Shown piece by piece: positions 21,872 through 30,891 of a stretch of 64,000 bases of DNA (positions within the stretch are counted from its first letter, which is position 1; the number at the start of each line of letters is the position of its first letter). The stretch is from contig CM041465.1 in the NCBI GenBank assembly GCA_023213395.1, positions 68,269,741 to 68,333,740 on the forward strand, written 5' to 3'. Source of the DNA: Cycas panzhihuaensis (taxonomy: Eukaryota; Cycadophyta). The notes beneath the pieces are model-generated. The model saw only the letters and a program-made list of their open reading frames with translations. It was not told where the DNA came from and searched no databases. Made by a program: the position numbers and the translations under genes.

Positions 21872-22200
21872 TGTTGAAATCACATTTACAAATAAAGAAC
21901 CAACTCAAAGATGAAAGAAACTATTCTTCTTCATAGATTAAAGGAGAGGAGAACGTCTCATATATATACATCAAGATTACAATAGAGGGCCCATGCATGT
22001 TGGGCACTTGTCAACATAAAATAAAAGAGGGATTTATGACACGACCCTCAACAATAACTTAAAAGCTTCTAGAGATAAAACATTGACTTCAACACAAATG
22101 ACGTTGCGATGCACAACATTTAAGAATAACTTAAGTGGACCTAGTTAAGTTATCCTAGTTAAGGAGTTCCTAAGAAAATATTATAGATAAAACATTAACA
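21872..22200 (-). repeat. C3 5' LTR (329 bp)
   Basis: Minus strand from TGTTAATGTTTTATC (22200) to GATTTCAACA (21872). I take the outer boundary at 22200, not at the nearer CTCAACA (22053), because C6 coding sequence resumes exactly at 22201 and the start resembles the LTR starts of C1 and C11. It contains the right hairpin arm TAATGTTTTATC (minus strand, 22197-22186). Confidence 0.72.
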
Positions 22201-22420
22201 TTTAATAGTATCATCCATGCCAACAACAAAGGTGTATGATTCATTATGTTTTTAAAACTTCTCAAACACTCATGAATCATCTTTCACCTTCTCAATAGTG
22301 ATGACAAAAAAGTTTTGTTTTGGATTCTTAATCAAGCATCTATCTTTATAAAGCTCAATCTTCATACCTTATTTGCAGATTTCTTGAGCAAACAAAATAT
22401 TTTTGAACAATTCAGATGCA
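22201..22420 (-). pseudogene. C6 protease-integrase linker
   Basis: The minus strand encodes LFKNILFAQEICK, a stop, then GMKIELYKDRCLIK and later YTFVVGMDDT. C10 has the parallel run LNLLSA-EICK-GMKVELYHDRCLIK and YTFVASVDDV at 33765-33950. The stop after EICK is shared by both copies. This shows that 22201-22420 and 25147-25350 were contiguous before N7 inserted. Confidence 0.8.
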
Positions 22421-22425
22421 TAATA

Positions 22426-22874
22426 TGTTAAAACATAATGTTTAATGTGGGTTTATTATATACATACACTTCCTGCCATTCACCTGCTTTGAGATATGTG
22501 AGATGCACACATATCCATACTATCCCATTATTGGATGATGTAATGGCTCTTTACATTTGATAGGCTACTCATGAGATGATATCACTATTTATATGTACAC
22601 TCACCACTTGGGAACTCGAGCAAGGAGAGAGGAGAAAGATGTAAACCTTATGATCATAAGCGAAGTCCTAACTTCACCTTCTCCCGTGGTTTTTGCCACA
22701 ATGGGTTTTCTACGTATAAAGCTTGGTGTCCATCTTGTGGTGCTTGCTTTACATGTTTGATGTTTGACAGTTATGGTGATTAATGTACTATGTGTATATA
22801 CTCATGAGTTCATTATTATTGCATCCTTCATATTTTAACATGGTATTAGAGCAATTCTACTACCTATTTTATCA
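22426..22874 (+). repeat. N7 5' LTR (449 bp)
   Basis: From TGTTAAAACATAATG to CCTATTTTATCA. A Met-tRNA-like site TGGTATTAGAGC (22841-22852) lies inside the LTR, 34 bases before the real junction. The 3' LTR has TGGCATCAGAGC at the same distance from its end. Confidence 0.65.
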
Positions 22875-22886
22875 TGGTATTAGAGT
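22875..22886 (+). promoter_or_regulatory. N7 primer-binding site
   Basis: TGGTATTAGAGT at the LTR boundary, a Met-tRNA-type site with two substitutions. The better match at 22841 lies inside the LTR. Confidence 0.6.
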
Positions 22887-24798
22887 AGGTTGAATCTGAA
22901 CCGCTACAACGATTATTTTGTTCAGGAGCCTGTAGAAACGCCTCACAGCCATGGTTTCATTGCTTGTCTGTCATGCTAAAAGGACAAATGCCCATTATCG
23001 CTGCTCCTCTAATGCACAACCAATAGAGAAAGAGATCAATTAGAGAATTGCCATGAAATAATCAGTCGATAGCAGTTGCCCATTGTTGCAAAATATCATT
23101 GAAAAATCAATGCTAAGATGGAACGCTTGGAAAAGAAACCCTAATCATGTCGGCCACTATAATCTAATTTGGAGCCTTAGAAGGGACAAACGAGAAGCTC
23201 ACAAATGCCTGTAGCCGCTGAGTGCATGGGAGAACACAGAGTAATCATGGCAACAATAGTCTCCTCAACTGCTAGTTGAGCTCACATAGATAGAGGCGCA
23301 CACACAATACGATTGACAACTGTCAATAAAGCGTGGTCATAATTTTCTCACATCACAACTGGGAACCCTCCATCGTTGAGTCTTAGAAAGCATCCTGCAT
23401 TGCACTACCAACAGAGAATCTAGAGTCATTTCCTACAATGCACTGTCAATAGAGAAGCACCTTCAGAGTCACACCCTTTTGCCTCATTTTTGCCCTATTT
23501 TGAAATGCCACAGAGGAGAAACTCCACTCGTCGCAACTGCATGGAGATCTGCCCACACTCACTTGATATTGAATTGCCTTAATGGTCAGAGAAGGTGGCT
23601 TTTGCCCTCGCCACATGAAGAAATCAAATGAAGCTCAATAGAATATGATCCACATAGAGATACAGGCGGAAATCATCTCTCTGTTGCCACCTTGATTAAC
23701 GCAAGATACATATGCAGATAGATTGACCATATGTGCGCAACGATAAGTGATAAGAAAAAAAAAATTTTTTTTGTAAAACAATTTTATAAAACCTAAAAAA
23801 TTTTGCATTTGATTTGGTTAATTTAATTGAAATAGATGATTTTTGAGATCTGGTAGAAAAGCCCTTGTTAGTTGGTAGGCAGTCATATGGACAGTGCATA
23901 TGATCTGGGGGCTTAATAAAAGGGGGCAAACTCCAAAATGGAGTTAATCCGATTGAAAAGTTTTTGATTTTTCAAAACTATTATTTCATATTTAATAATA
24001 TTTTGGATCCATTTTTGTTTTCTAAAGAATCATGTGATTTTCATAGATTGCTGGCGTCTTTTTCTCCATAATTTTTCACAAGAATATCGGAATTCAATGT
24101 TGTTAATTGCGTTGGGTTCTTTGTTTTGAGATGGTCGAAACGGGTGGTCGCAAGGCATGCTTTAGAGTCTAGAGGCCTAGTATTTTAATCATCAAAACTC
24201 ATGCAAATAGTTAAAACTCTTTAAAAAGTGTCTAGTTTCACATATTCTATAGTTTTTCAGCATTCCTGACAGTATGGTGATATTATTTTTGCATTTGGAA
24301 GCAAAAATAAGCATGTTTGGTTCAAAATTAAGTAAAGATTGCTTATTTATGGCTGTTGAAAGGTTCTTAAAAACCCTCTTCTATACTTATGAGATTTTAG
24401 TCTTGTAAGTCACAGCTGGTATTTCTTGCTTGTAACTGTATTATTTATTTTTCACAGATGATGCTTTAGAAAAACACATTTCCTGCTTTTACCGTTGAAG
24501 GAAGCACAAATTAGTTACCTCAAAGGAGAATGAAGGAACCACAAATTGGTTGCCTCGATTATGAATGTCGCTGCTCAACTCATTTGTCAAGTAGGCTTGT
24601 TCCCGAAATGAAGTTGGCTATTTGATTGAACCATGTATTTGAAGGAGGTTCATATTCAATTGGCAATTGTAGTGGTTGGTTACCCATGCATTTCGATAGA
24701 TGGACTTTTCTTCATATGGACTTAAACAAATTTCGTTTGCAACATATGGAGCCAATCTTCATTTGTTTCGGCAGATTTCTACATAATGTATAGATGTG
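22887..24798 (+). other. N7 internal region, no coding signal
   Basis: 1.9 kb without a run matching gag, protease, integrase or RT in any frame. The only open runs are short and look accidental. 23750-23790 is an A/T homopolymer stretch. Nothing else supportable. Confidence 0.6.
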
Positions 24799-24843
24799 AC
24801 ATTAAACATTGTGGGGGGGGTGTTAAAATATAATGTTTAATGT
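24799..24843 (+). other. N7 PPT hairpin (12-bp inverted repeat)
   Basis: ACATTAAACATT (24799-24810) is the exact complement of AATGTTTAATGT (24832-24843). The 21-nt loop contains GTGGGGGGGG and the TG start of the LTR at 24821. It has the same layout as in C1 with different arm sequences. Confidence 0.8.
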
Positions 24844-25141
24844 TGATTGTTAAGTGTCCCCCCTAACCCCCATAGATATTTTTTTATTGTAATATTGACA
24901 TGTGTGCATGGGTACACACCTATTCATGTAAATGTACCCATTGGTGGACTTAAGGGTTCTTTTATCTCATTGGTTAAGTATTGTACTATAAGTATGTATT
25001 CATGTCTAATGCAATAATTTGGAAGGTGATCATTTCCCCATTTCTTTGTTGTCTTTGGTATTGTACATACTTTATCTTTGGTTTATTTCATTTAACTAAA
25101 GATATCATGGCATCAGAGCAATTCTGGTACCTATTTTAACA
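24821..25141 (+). repeat. N7 3' LTR (321 bp)
   Basis: TGTTAAAATATAATG...CCTATTTTAACA, followed by the TSD TAATA. Its first 23 and last 30 or so bases resemble the 5' LTR; the middle (for example a CCCCCC-rich stretch near 24860) does not. Confidence 0.65.
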
Positions 25142-25146
25142 TAATA

Positions 25147-25350
25147 CACCTTATCAAAGAGATGGCTTACAACGAAAACTCTTCCTACGCCTTTCATAGG
25201 AATAGATTTTGCACCTCAAAGAATCATTTTTGCATCACTAGAATTTGAATCCCATACTCTAAAGTTCTCCTTACAAAAAAAGGTATGCCTCTGCACACCT
25301 AAGTCAAGGATCGAGGAGCCCCTTTGTTCTATTGATATAGTAGGCAAAAT
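25147..25350 (-). pseudogene. C6 aspartic protease remnant
   Basis: The minus strand reads SSILDLGVQRHTFFCKENF, then AKMIL-GAKSIPMKGVGRV. The position of the copia motif D-S-G-A is D-L-G-V, so the catalytic Asp remains but the flanking Ser is lost. A stop also breaks the flap region. The end at 25147 is the N7 target site. Confidence 0.75.
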
Positions 25351-26183
25351 CAAGACTTCCATGCAATGAGCAACAACTCCCTTTCCTTTACCATTTTGGC
25401 ATGCTTTTTGTTGGTCTCCTTTCTTGAACCAATAATTCTTTTCCTTATGGTCATCCCTCTTGCAGTAATTGCACTGTGCAACAAATTTCTTCTTCTTCTT
25501 CCCTCAAGATGTTTCTCCAGCCTTTTTTGGATTCTTTGCCCTAGACCACCATCTTTCCTTTGTGTCTTTATGACTAAAGCATGGTTGGATTCAGAACCAT
25601 TGAGCATGCCATAGTGTTTCAACTTGGCATCTTCGGCCAAAATGAGATTTTTCAATGTTTCAAATGTTTCACTTTCCATAATTTCATCTTTTGCATAGAT
25701 GGTCTGAAAGGTTCCAAATGCTATTGGTACCTTTGACATTATTATTACAAATAACAATGCATCATCCATTGAGCTGGGTTTTATCTCTTGTAGTTTTTTC
25801 CTTAAATCTGTCATCTAATTTAGGTAGGTACTTATATTGTGTTCGTCCTTGACAATACAATTCGACAACTCCATCATCAATGCATATTGATGATTTGATT
25901 TCTTTTCTTCAAATGTCTCATTTAGTTTTGTCTAGATTTCATGCAACATCTCTAGGTTGTGAACAAGTTCCCTCTAATTTGGGGTGAACAACAATTTCAA
26001 CAACCCAATGATAGTGAATTCTTTCTCCTTAAATTTCTCTTTTTCCTTTACATTTGTAGGAATAATAGTAACCTTCTCTTTGGTAATTTTCCATAGTTGA
26101 TTTACCATTAAAACAAGATCCATATTCGCCTTCCATTCACTAAGGTTATTGCCATTAAAAATCATTTGTGGCAATTCCTTCAT
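25350..26183 (-). pseudogene. C6 gag remnant
   Basis: The ATG at 26183 starts MKELPQMIFNGNNLSEWKANM, closely matching C10 (MPKVIFNGNSFSEWKANM) and C16. Frames are lost between 25970 and 25815. 25814-25350 is open (MTDLRKKLQEIKPSSMDDALL...), the UBN2-type core, ending in a basic Arg/Lys-rich stretch with degraded zinc-knuckle residues. Only nine bases separate the ATG from the LTR. Confidence 0.82.
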
Positions 26184-26191
26184 CGTGTATA

Positions 26192-26749
26192 TGTTAGAAT
26201 GGGCCTAATGGCCACATAGGTCCAAGATCATTAACAAAGCACAACACCATTAAATGCATTAAGCATAAAACACAAAGAACACAGAGAAATAGGAGCAAGA
26301 TCAAGATACCATGAATGGGGTGTTGGAATTAGTACAACCACCGAAGAATGCTTCAACTTGATTAGCAAACTGACAGAGTAACAATGAGCTCCAACTCTTG
26401 AATGAACAACAATGAAGAAAGGCCTCATTAAATAGAGGGAAATGAGAGGCCAAGGGCTATTGCATGATTGACAAGTGTCAATTATGCAATGCCTGCTTGC
26501 ATGTAGGACAAGTGTCCATTGGAAGCTCTTGTGTGAGCTAAAGTGCAAGGGGGTCATTTGACTCTTAAGTGACATAAGTGACAACGTTATGTCACTAGAC
26601 ATAAAGTGGGTGTGTACTTTATCACTTAAGTGATAAAGTCACCCCTAAAGTACAAAAATGCACATAAACATTAAAGTGCACATATAATACATAAACATAA
26701 AGTACCTAAGCTTAACATATAAACATAAGGTAAAACATAAGGTTTAACA
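26192..26749 (-). repeat. C6 5' LTR (558 bp)
   Basis: The minus strand runs TGTTAAACCTTATG (26749) to CATTCTAACA (26192). It is homologous to the C13 LTRs (shared words such as CTTTAGGGGTGAC, CACTTAAGTGATAAAG and the GGCCATTA block near the end). No Met-tRNA primer site follows the LTR, which runs almost directly into gag. Confidence 0.82.
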
Positions 26750-28060
26750 TGTATTTTGTCACATTTATAGATGATTACTCCAGGAAGGTATGGGTCTATT
26801 TTTTGAAAAGGAAATCTAAAGTTTTCAGTGTGTTTAAGCAGTTCAAGGCTTTAGTTGAGAACAGTATTGGTAAGACAATCAAATGTTTAAGAACTGACAA
26901 TGGAGGTGAGTTCAACTCCTTGGCATTTGAGAACTATTGCAAAGAAGCTGGGATCGAAAGACACAAGACCACTAGCTATACTCCGCAGCAAAATGGCATT
27001 GCTGAGCACATGAATAGGACACTCTTAGAAAGAGCAAGAAGCATGCTAAGTAATGCGAGGTGGAGGCGGGGCTTGTGGGCAGAAGCTGTTCAAACAACTT
27101 GCTATCTGGTAAACAGGTCACCATCAGTTGCAATAGATTGTAAGATTCCTGAAGAGGTATGGACTGGACATCTGTGTGATTATTCAAACTTAAAAGTTTT
27201 TGGTTGTGATGCTTATGCCTGGACTGACAAAAGTAAACGTTCAAAGTTAGATCCAAAATCCAAGAGATATATCTTTGTTGGTTATGGTGATAAGGATGGT
27301 GTGAAGGGATACAGGTTGTGGGATCCTACTGCCCACAAAATCACCATTAACAGAGATGTCATATTTGATGAATCTCCCCTTGTAAAATCAGACAGTGTAG
27401 AAGCTAAAATGAAACAGGAGCAGCAAGATGAACATCAACAAGTTAAGTTTGAAATGCAGCCATCTGTGGAATCAGAAGAGCATGAAGATCTTTCTGAAGA
27501 TGAATCAGCAGCAGATTCACAGGAGTATGTGGACACTCCTCTGCCAACAGTTAGAAGATCTACACGAGTTAGTCATCCACTTGACAGGTACAACCCTTCT
27601 ATTTCTATTGCTTTAGTTTCTAATGATGGTGACCCCACTTGTTATCAAGAAGCAGCAGATGATATCCATGGAGAGAAGTGGATAAGGGCTATGCAGGAAG
27701 AGATAGATGCCTTGAAGAAAAATCATTCATGGGACTTGGTAGAACTTCCACATGGCAGGAAGATTGTTGGTTGCAGGTGGGTTTTCAAAAAGAAAATGGG
27801 TGTTGATGGAAAGGTTGATAAATATAGGGCACGACTGGTGGCAAAAGGCTTTGCACAGAAAGCAGGTATTGATTTTCATGAGATCTTTTCACCAGTTGTT
27901 AAACTTGTTTCAATTCGAGTGCTGTTAGCATTGGTAGCTTCTCTCGATTTGGAGTTGGAGCAGTTAGATGTAAAAACAACTTTTCTACATGGAGATTTAG
28001 ATGAGGAGATCTATATGGATCAACCAGAGGGGTTTGTACAAGATGGCAGGAAAAGACTTG
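26750..28060 (+). CDS. C8 integrase core, linker and RT N-terminal part (open)
   Basis: The frame is open from the C6 junction to 28260. Integrase starts at FVTFIDDYSRKVWVYF (just after the first Asp), with CLRTDNGGEF (second Asp) and the Glu in NGIAEHMNRTLLERA, where His replaces the usual Arg. The acidic linker (KQEQQDEHQQVKFEMQ) is followed by RT (SWDLVELPHGRKIVGCRWV, LDVKTTFLHGDLDEEIYM). A frame shift at about 28060 (RLVC, then out of frame) ends the correct reading. This is one of the best-kept pol stretches in the window. Confidence 0.88.
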
Positions 28061-28061
28061 T

Positions 28062-29177
28062 TTGCGTGCTCAGAAATCATTGTATGGCACAAGCAATCAC
28101 CAGCGATGGTACAAGAAGTTTGATGCCTTCATGGAGAGCCAAAATTTTAAAAGAAGTGAGTATGATCATTGTGTTTACTTCAAATTTATGGACAATGGCT
28201 TATTCATTATCTTGGTGTTATATGTTGATGACATGCTGGTTGCAAGCAAGAGCATGGTAGAAATCAATAAGCTAAAGGCTCAATTAGCTAGGACTTTTGA
28301 TATGAAGGATCTAGGTGCTGCAAAACAAATCTTAGGCATGGAGATACACAGAGACAGGAAATGTGGTAAGCTATGGTTATCACAGCAGAAATATGTGGAG
28401 AAGGTGGTAACCAGGTTTGGCATGGCAAATGTGAAACCAGTGAGTATCCCATTGGCTTCCCACTTCAAGGTTTCATCTAATATGAGTCCTAGTAGTGAAG
28501 AAGAAAAGGCTTATATGTCTCGTGTGCCTTATGCGGTCTGATGGGAAGTTTGATGTATGCCATGGTATGTACAAGACCTGATATTTCACATGCAGTCGGT
28601 GTAGTTAGCAGGTTTATGGCAAATCCAAGAAAGGAACATTGGGCTCTGATGGAATGGGTGCTTGGTATTTGAGAGGCATTAGTGATTCTTGCATCACCTT
28701 TGGAGGTACAGTGTCGGGTTTGTGGATATGTCGATTCGATTTTGTAGGAGATTTAGACAAAAGAAGGTCTACTTGTGTTATGTTTTCACTCTTGCAAATG
28801 GTCGATTAGTTGGATGTCCAAATTGCGAGCACAATTGCAATGTCAACCACGGAGCTGAATATATTCTTTGCGGACATGCTTGTAAAGAAGCAATCTGGTT
28901 ATAGGGTCTATTGGTTGAGCTTGGAAGGAGACAGGAAAATGTAAAGGTATTTTGTGATAGTCAAAGTGCCATTTACCTAGCCAAGAATCCAGCTTATCAC
29001 AGTAGAACAAAGCATATTGCTCTTAAGTACCATTTTGTTAGACAGGTTGTGGAAGCAGGTGGAGTGGCACTTGAGAAGATTCACACGAATCAGATTTGTG
29101 CTGATATATTCACTAAACCAGTACCATTAGAGAAGTTCAAATGGTGTTTGACTTCTCTTGGCTTGCAGAAAAGATGA
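28062..29177 (+). pseudogene. C8 RT C-terminal part and RNase H remnant
   Basis: Continuation after the shift: KSLYGTSNHQRWYKKFDAF, the catalytic LYVDDMLVAS at about 28222-28250, and DMKDLGAAKQILGMEI, open to 28541. A shift follows, then a disordered region 28560-28900. RNase H resumes at 28911 (VFCDSQSAIYLAKNPAYHSR, ADIFTKPVPLEKFKWC) and stops with TGA near 29177. Confidence 0.87.
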
Positions 29178-29202
29178 TGAAGGATTCAGGAAAGGCAGCG
29201 GG

Positions 29203-29248
29203 TAATTGTTGTAAAGGTGGAGATTGTTGGGTATTGTGACAACAATTA
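29203..29248 (+). other. C8 PPT hairpin (10-bp inverted repeat)
   Basis: TAATTGTTGT (29203-29212) is the exact complement of ACAACAATTA (29239-29248). The 26-nt loop contains the PPT AAAGGTGGAGAT and the LTR start at 29225. The arms are unrelated in sequence to those of C1 or N7. Confidence 0.72.
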
Positions 29249-29790
29249 TAGGTCTAAAATTATGGCATGTTTTTGGCACGGTTTCCCCCCCTAATCTTTC
29301 TCGGGGGGTTCCAAGGGGGGCTGGGCCCCCCTTGGCCAGGGGGTGCGGGGGGCGTGGAACGGCCCTCGCTATGAGGGGGTTCGGGGGCGATAGCCCCCAA
29401 CCCGAAAAATTGACCATGTAGACCTTATCAAAGTGTAAAGAGAATCAGGGTCGTTCAATACAAATACCCTAGATTCTATGGTTGAGATTTAGGTCTTGGA
29501 TGTCCTCTCATGTAGCCCATTTTAGGGCTTTTCTTATTATGTTGTAATGTTATGCAATGTACTGTGAAGAGGGCGGCGGTTGATTGTTGTTCTAGAGAGC
29601 ACTCTGTATCTGTGATGTACTATTTCTCCATTCTGTGGCAATAAAGATCGATACCTTTCCTGTGTGGATGTTTCCCTAGCACACTGCTAGGGTTTTACCA
29701 CGTTATATCGGGTGCACATGTGATGTTTGGCTTTCATTGCCTTGTTTCAGTATAATCTCTGATTTTAGAACTTGCATGTAATTTTATGTT
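29225..29790 (+). repeat. C8 3' LTR (3' end approximate)
   Basis: It starts TGTTGGGTATTG after the PPT. It includes a GC-rich hairpin cluster (29285-29403) and an AATAAAG word at about 29640. The end is placed between a CTTGTTTCA at about 29750 and the LINE sequence that is clear from 29828. Confidence 0.6.
29285..29403 (+). other. GC-rich hairpin cluster in the C8 LTR
   Basis: A perfect 11-bp stem, CCAAGGGGGGC/GCCCCCCTTGG with a TGG loop, lies at 29311-29335. A second stem, GGGTT and GGGGGC pairing with GCCCCC and AACCC around a GATA loop, lies at 29377-29403. CCCCCC/GGGGGG at 29285-29308 can pair too. Several G-runs of five or six could instead form a quadruplex. The surrounding DNA is AT-rich. 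Confidence 0.8.
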
Positions 29791-29827
29791 TCCATTTCTG
29801 TAACTAGTTGTAAGAAAGTAATAGATC

Positions 29828-30260
29828 TTGGTGGCGGTTAGAGGGTTGGACCTTCTATTCTCAACAGTGGAAAGCACCACTAGAGCCCCAAAAGGATTTT
29901 TTTTTGTTTCTTGGCCACTTCTGCATAATGGCCTTGTTATCAAAGGTAGGCTAGCTAAGCTTGGGAACCCTAATCCTAGTTACACTTGCCTCATTTGTGG
30001 TTGGGTTGAATTAATTATGCACAGGTTTTGGTGGTGCTTGCTTGCTAAGAGTGCCTGAGCTTAGGTTGAAATCTTCAAACTAGTTTCGTATGCGCCCTTG
30101 GGTTGAAGTGTTGCATTGCCAGGAGATAATATAGATTTGCCCCAATCCTTCTCCTTGGCTTGGAGTGGAGGCACTTTGTGGTATATGGAAACATAGGAAT
30201 GTAGTGAATTTTTTCTACATTACTCCCACTATTGTTTTTCTTGACATTTTGTAATCTGTG
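29828..30260 (+). pseudogene. LINE reverse-transcriptase zinc-binding domain fragment
   Basis: The open run to 30058 encodes APKGFFFVSWPLLHNGLVIK, GRLAKLGNPNPSYTCLICG and MHRFWWCLLAKSA. This is the Cys-x2-Cys...His...Cys pattern of the zf-RVT domain found after the RT domain of plant L1-type LINEs. A following frame gives GVEALCGIWKHRNVVNF at about 30160-30210, the usual end of that domain. It is a 5'-truncated non-LTR remnant with stops. No poly(A) tail or TSD is visible, and C10 inserted downstream. Confidence 0.75.
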
Positions 30261-30544
30261 GTGCTAGCTAATTGTGCAGATCAACACATAGGCTAATAAG
30301 GTGCAAGTGGAGTTGTCCTGTCTTTTGGAGTTGATAAATCATTAGGGTTTTATCCCCTGTACGATGAGTAGAATTCCCCCCCAAAGGAGGGCATTGCAAA
30401 ACTTAGGAGCTAGATGTGTGTCTATAGGAGAAGCTAATCTAGAGCCAAGAATCAAAGAGCTAGAAGGCAATGCCCCCAACCAACTAACCCTTGTGCTATG
30501 GGTGGGTCCAACAACTAGAAGCAAGCTTAGGAGGATAGTGGGTT
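30261..30544 (+). other. DNA between LINE remnant and C10
   Basis: Probably the LINE 3' region. An open run from 30364 to the C10 junction (MSRIPPQRRALQNLG...) matches nothing I recognise. Confidence 0.35.
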
Positions 30545-30891
30545 TGTTAACGTGGTAGTTGTTTGTTAAGCCGCTATGTTAATGTTAATGTGGTTTAACT
30601 AATTGTGATTAATGAAAAGGTGCGAGATATTCAGAGGGTTACAACCTTTGTCAGGTGACACCTCTTGGAAGAATATAAAATCCTAGAGCCCTTGCGTGTT
30701 CAATCAAATCAAGGAGTGTAATCAATGTGATCCAAAGGATCTTTTGTGGTGGGTCTTTTCCTGAAAGGATTTTCCGCGTAAATCCTATGTATTGTGCATC
30801 TGCATTCTGTACATATATTTGTGTGCTTGATGTGTATGGTTAAAGATTCTACAGATAGGAACATATATGTATGAATTCATGTTCCTTAACA
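30545..30891 (+). repeat. C10 5' LTR
   Basis: 347 bp, TGTTAACGTGG...CCTTAACA, with a TATA-like GAATATAAAATCC at about 30673. Its last 240 or so bases are repeated downstream as part of the tandem duplication. Confidence 0.93.

Larger units (their letters stand above)
10601..22200 (-). mobile_element. C3: Ty1/copia element (minus), host of C2, C4 and G5
   Basis: Reading on the minus strand: 5' LTR 22200-21872, PBS 21871-21860, leader 21859-21626, the G5 insertion, leader 15112-14700, gag from about 14660 to 14143, the C4 insertion, gag again from about 10780 to 10601, then C2. The gag codons on the two sides of C4 join into one recognisable domain, which is the main evidence that these pieces are one element. 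The rest lies left of the window. C3 interrupts C6 coding sequence at 22201. Confidence 0.75.
22426..25141 (+). mobile_element. N7: coding-free LTR element with mismatched LTRs
   Basis: Bounded by a perfect TSD TAATA (22421-22425 and 25142-25146) inside C6 coding sequence. It starts with TGTTAAAACATAATG and ends with CTATTTTAACA. A primer site, TGGTATTAGAGT, follows the 5' LTR, and a PPT, GTGGGGGGGG, precedes the second LTR. The two LTRs (449 and 321 bp) agree at both ends but not in the middle. The 1.9-kb interior has no recognisable gag or pol. By layout it is a non-autonomous (LARD-like) element. Confidence 0.75.
22201..26749 (-). mobile_element. C6: Ty1/copia element (minus), interrupted by N7 and C3
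   Basis: Minus-strand order: 5' LTR 26749-26192, gag 26183-25350, protease 25350-25147, N7 insertion, pre-integrase linker 22420-22201, then C3. The coding pieces on either side of N7 match consecutive parts of C10. C6 lies in the integrase gene of C8 at 26749/26750. Its 3' part is left of the window. Its LTR is related to the C13 LTR, but its gag is of the C10 type. Confidence 0.8.
26750..29790 (+). mobile_element. C8: Ty1/copia element, 3' half
   Basis: Plus-strand copia pol from integrase onward, with PPT and 3' LTR. The 5' half was displaced left of the window by C6, which sits at 26749/26750 within the integrase core. It is a different lineage from C1/C11 (integrase linker and LTR differ). 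The right LTR boundary is uncertain because the other LTR is not visible. Confidence 0.87.

Noticed and set aside
22053-22053. CTCAACA at 22053 as the outer end of the C3 LTR
   Set aside because: C6 codons resume only at 22201, and TGTTAATGTTTTATC at 22200 matches other LTR starts, so the longer LTR was preferred.
29127-29421. Open runs on both strands through the GC-rich C8 LTR
   Set aside because: They cross the LTR boundary and result from GC-rich sequence with few stops.
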